Positions 21,925-24,941 of a DNA stretch of 24,941 bases are shown here, in pieces. The stretch lies in contig JAHIKF010000098.1 in assembly GCA_018897875.1 (NCBI GenBank), positions 1 through 24,941 of the forward strand. The letters run 5' to 3'. The notes beneath the pieces were generated by a model. The model ran no database searches, had not been told where the DNA came from, and was given only the letters and a program-made list of their open reading frames with translations. The translations under genes were made by a program, and so were the position numbers. Position 1 is the stretch's first letter. Each line of letters opens with the position of its first letter. The stretch comes from Pseudomonadota bacterium (GTDB lineage Bacteria; Desulfobacterota; Desulfobaccia; Desulfobaccales; 0-14-0-80-60-11).

Positions 21925-22785
21925 TTGGAAATTACGGCTGAACTGGTAAAAACCCTGCGTAACAAGACCGACGCCGGGATGATGGATTGCAAGAAAGCCC
22001 TGAAAGAAACCGGCGGCGACCTGGAGGCGGCGGTGGCCTACCTGCGCCAGAAGGGCCTGGCCGTGGCCAGCAAACGCGCCGACCGGACCACCTCCGAAGG
22101 CGCGGTTTGGGCCTCCATCGCCCCGGACCAGAAGTCCGGCCTCCTGCTGGAGGTCAATTGCGAAACCGATTTTGTGGCCAAGACCCCGGCCTTTGTGGAG
22201 TTAGGCGCCAGGCTGACGGAGCATTTGGCCGCGGTGGCCTTAGAGAGTGTGGAAGAACTGCTGACCCAGCCCTGCCCGCATCAGGCGGGCCTCACGGTGA
22301 GCGATTATCTTAATGAAGTGATCGCCAAGACCGGAGAGGCCATCCGCATCCGGCATTTCGCCCGCTTTCAGGGCGATTTGGTGACCGCCTACATCCACCA
22401 CGGCGGCAAGATCGGGGTCATGATAGAGTTGAGCGGCGGCGGCAGCGCGCCCGAGGCTCTGGCTGCGGCCAAAGACCTGGCCATGCAGGTGGCCGCCACT
22501 GCCCCTGTGGCCGTGGGCCGGGAGGAAATTTCGCCGGAGCTCATCGCCAAGGAAAAGGCCATCTACGAGGCCGCGGCCAAAGAGAGCGGCAAGCCGGACA
22601 AGATCATCGAGAAGATGGTCATCGGCCGCGTGGAGAAATTTTTTAAGGAGGTCTGCCTGGTGGAACAACCCTTCGTGAAGAACTCCGACATTACCGTAAC
22701 CCAATTTCTCAAGGAAGTGGGCGCGTCTCTGGGGAGCAAGGACCTCAGAGTCAAACGGTTCACCCGCTTCCAGGTGGGCGCCTGA
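21925..22785 (+). CDS. tsf: Elongation factor Ts
   Basis: This nucleotide-exchange factor reloads EF-Tu with GTP. It has 286 residues with the N-terminal UBA-like part EITAELVKTLRNKTDAGMMDCKKAL, VAYLRQKGLAVASKRADRTTSEG, the TDFVAK contact motif with EF-Tu (in CETDFVAKTPAF) and two core subdomains ending in GSKDLRVKRFTRFQVGA. The start is TTG at 21925, supported by AAGGAGG 6 nt upstream and by family N-termini; no in-frame ATG lies nearby upstream. The structured 217-bp spacer separates it from rpsB. Confidence 0.97.
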   Translation: MEITAELVKTLRNKTDAGMMDCKKALKETGGDLEAAVAYLRQKGLAVASKRADRTTSEGAVWASIAPDQKSGLLLEVNCETDFVAKTPAFVELGARLTEHLAAVALESVEELLTQPCPHQAGLTVSDYLNEVIAKTGEAIRIRHFARFQGDLVTAYIHHGGKIGVMIELSGGGSAPEALAAAKDLAMQVAATAPVAVGREEISPELIAKEKAIYEAAAKESGKPDKIIEKMVIGRVEKFFKEVCLVEQPFVKNSDITVTQFLKEVGASLGSKDLRVKRFTRFQVGA

Positions 22786-22796
22786 GCTCGGGACCC

Positions 22797-23534
22797 ATGG
22801 CACCGGCGCCCCTCAAATATCGCCGCATCCTTCTCAAGGTGAGCGGCGAAAGCCTGGCCGGGGAGAAGAAATTCGGCCTGGACCCCGCCACCCTGAGAGC
22901 CATCGCCCGGGAAATCAAGGACGTGGCTGACCTGAAGGTGGAAATCGGCATCGTGGTGGGCGGCGGCAACATCTTCCGGGGCCTGGAAGCCAGCGCCCAG
23001 GGGATTGACCGGGCCGTGGCCGACAACATGGGTATGCTGGCCACCGTCGTCAACGCCCTGGCCCTCCAGGACGCCCTGGAAAAAGCCGGGGTGCCCACCC
23101 GGGTCATGAGCGCCATCACCATGAACGAGGTGGCGGAGCCCTATATCCGCCGCCGGGCCATGCGCCATCTGGAAAAGGGCCGGATCGTGGTCTTCGGCGC
23201 CGGCACCGGCAGCCCCTATTTCACCACGGATACCGCCGCGGCCCTGCGGGCCACCGAGATCGGGGCCGTGGCCATTCTCAAGGGCACCAGGGTAGATGGC
23301 ATCTACGACCGGGACCCGGAAAAAGACGGCCAGGCCGTCCTGCTCCCCCGCCTGACCTATTTCGACGTCCTGGAAAAATCACTCCGGGTCATGGACAGCA
23401 CCGCCATCACCATGGCCATGGAACAACATATCCCCATCATCGTCTTCAAAATGCTGGAGCCGGGAAATATGAAAAGAGTGGTGCTCGGAGAAGAAGTGGG
23501 TACCATCGTGGAGACGCACGGCGATGAAAGATGA
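22797..23534 (+). CDS. pyrH: UMP kinase
   Basis: This enzyme phosphorylates UMP to UDP in pyrimidine nucleotide synthesis and is usually a GTP-activated, UTP-inhibited hexamer. It has 245 residues. Motifs of the amino-acid-kinase fold are LLKVSGESLAGE, GIVVGGGNIFRG, FGAGTGSPYFTTDTAAALRA and KGTRVDGIYDRDPEKD. It begins 11 bp after tsf with no clear SD, so translation is probably coupled. It overlaps frr by 11 bp at its end. Confidence 0.97.
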   Translation: MAPAPLKYRRILLKVSGESLAGEKKFGLDPATLRAIAREIKDVADLKVEIGIVVGGGNIFRGLEASAQGIDRAVADNMGMLATVVNALALQDALEKAGVPTRVMSAITMNEVAEPYIRRRAMRHLEKGRIVVFGAGTGSPYFTTDTAAALRATEIGAVAILKGTRVDGIYDRDPEKDGQAVLLPRLTYFDVLEKSLRVMDSTAITMAMEQHIPIIVFKMLEPGNMKRVVLGEEVGTIVETHGDER

Positions 23535-24081
23535 GGTTCTCAACGAAACCAGACGTAAGATGGACAAGGTCCTGGAGGCCATGGCCCGGGACCTCTCACG
23601 GGTGCGCACCGGGCGAGCTTCCGTCGCCCTGCTTGAAGGGATCAAGGTGGAATGCTACGGCACTACCATGCCCCTGGACCAGGTGTCTTCCCTGGCGGCG
23701 CCGGAGAGCCGGCTGCTCACCATCCAACCCTGGGACTCCTCCGTGTTAGGCGATATCGAAAAGGCCATCCTCAAATCCGACTTGGGGCTAAATCCGGTCA
23801 ACGACGGCAAGATCATCCGCCTGCCCATTCCGGCCCTCACCACCGAACGCCGGAAGGATCTGGTGAAGATGGTGAAAAAGATGGAGGAAGAGGCCAAGGT
23901 GGCCTTGCGCAACGTTCGCCGGGAAGCCAACGAAGATTTCAAAGAGATGAAGAAAGAGAAAATCCTGGCCGAAGACGACGCCCACCGGGGCCAGGATGAA
24001 GTCCAGAAGATCACCGATGAATACACCAAGAAAGCGGAAGTCCAGGCAGCCGAAAAAGAAAAGGAGATCATGTCCTTTTAA
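23524..24081 (+). CDS. frr: Ribosome recycling factor
   Basis: This factor splits post-termination ribosomes together with EF-G. It has 185 residues, the usual length. Conserved stretches are RVRTGRASVALLEGIKVECYG, LDQVSSLAAPESRLLTIQPWD, LNPVNDGKIIRLPIPALTTERRKDLVK and the long C-terminal helix. The ATG lies inside the 3' end of pyrH (11-bp overlap) behind GGAG, a coupled arrangement. Confidence 0.97.
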   Translation: MKDEVLNETRRKMDKVLEAMARDLSRVRTGRASVALLEGIKVECYGTTMPLDQVSSLAAPESRLLTIQPWDSSVLGDIEKAILKSDLGLNPVNDGKIIRLPIPALTTERRKDLVKMVKKMEEEAKVALRNVRREANEDFKEMKKEKILAEDDAHRGQDEVQKITDEYTKKAEVQAAEKEKEIMSF

Positions 24082-24098
24082 GGGGCCGGAGGACCGCC

Positions 24099-24854
<756 letters not shown>

Positions 24855-24878
24855 AACTCCCGGCATTGAGAAGTGTAG

Positions 24879-24941
24879 GGTGCGCCCCGCGCACCATATC
24901 TTTCTGTTTAAATCTCGTTCCCAAGCCTAAATCTCGTTCCC
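24879..24941. repeat. GGTGCGC palindrome and CTCGTTCCC half-sites at the window end
   Basis: GGTGCGC-CCC-GCGCACC (24879-24895) is followed by two AATCTCGTTCCC copies (about 24911 and 24930). The second is cut by the window edge and is probably one arm of the hairpin repeat seen at 3494-3520. Confidence 0.7.

Overview
The window is a high-GC bacterial chromosome segment of dense housekeeping genes. It looks like a Desulfobacterota (former Deltaproteobacteria) lineage, possibly near Desulfobacca. That placement is inferred from protein character: a MetV-type methylene-tetrahydrofolate reductase partner, a GYD-domain protein, two cobalamin-type radical SAM proteins and a divergent Fe/Mn superoxide dismutase. 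No 16S or marker search was possible. No rRNA, tRNA, CRISPR array or intact transposase was seen.

Layout. 1-990 (minus): the 5' part of leuB, overlapped by leuD (leucine synthesis). 991-1770: a dense cluster of palindromic repeats. 1771-2595 (plus): prmA. 2655-3167 (minus): a small secreted protein. 3610-5196 (minus): metV with a textbook terminator, then a NYN-type nuclease with a long structured leader. 5688-8096 (minus): histone-deacetylase-like hydrolase, superoxide dismutase and a PC4-like protein. 8182-12872 (plus): cysS, a hicB-hicA toxin-antitoxin pair placed directly behind it, a GYD-domain protein and uvrB. 13078-16678 (minus): radical SAM protein, dnaJ, yggU and yggT. 16947-20129 (plus): an MFS exporter and a second radical SAM protein. 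20895-24854 (plus): the conserved rpsB-tsf-pyrH-frr-uppS cluster behind a near-consensus sigma70 promoter.

The most unusual material lies between genes. (i) At 20065-20539, a 299-bp element bounded by 32-bp inverted repeats holds a decayed N-terminal piece of a REP-associated tyrosine transposase (RAYT). It sits exactly between two direct copies of an 87-bp segment that includes the 3' end of the radical SAM gene. (ii) A MITE-like element of about 159 bp has copies at 14655 and 18260, with a diverged relative at 6841. (iii) A REP-like palindrome with an invariant 7-bp stem and a freely varying 3-nt loop recurs across the window. (iv) Facing G-quadruplex motifs follow a large hairpin behind uvrB. 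(v) An abrupt composition change in the last 80 bp of cysS leads into the hicBA module.

The genes cover amino-acid synthesis, translation and ribosome recycling, DNA repair, oxidative-stress defence, C1 metabolism and cell-wall lipid carrier synthesis. I see no complete new defence or biosynthetic system. The RAYT/REP relic and the MITE family are the best leads.
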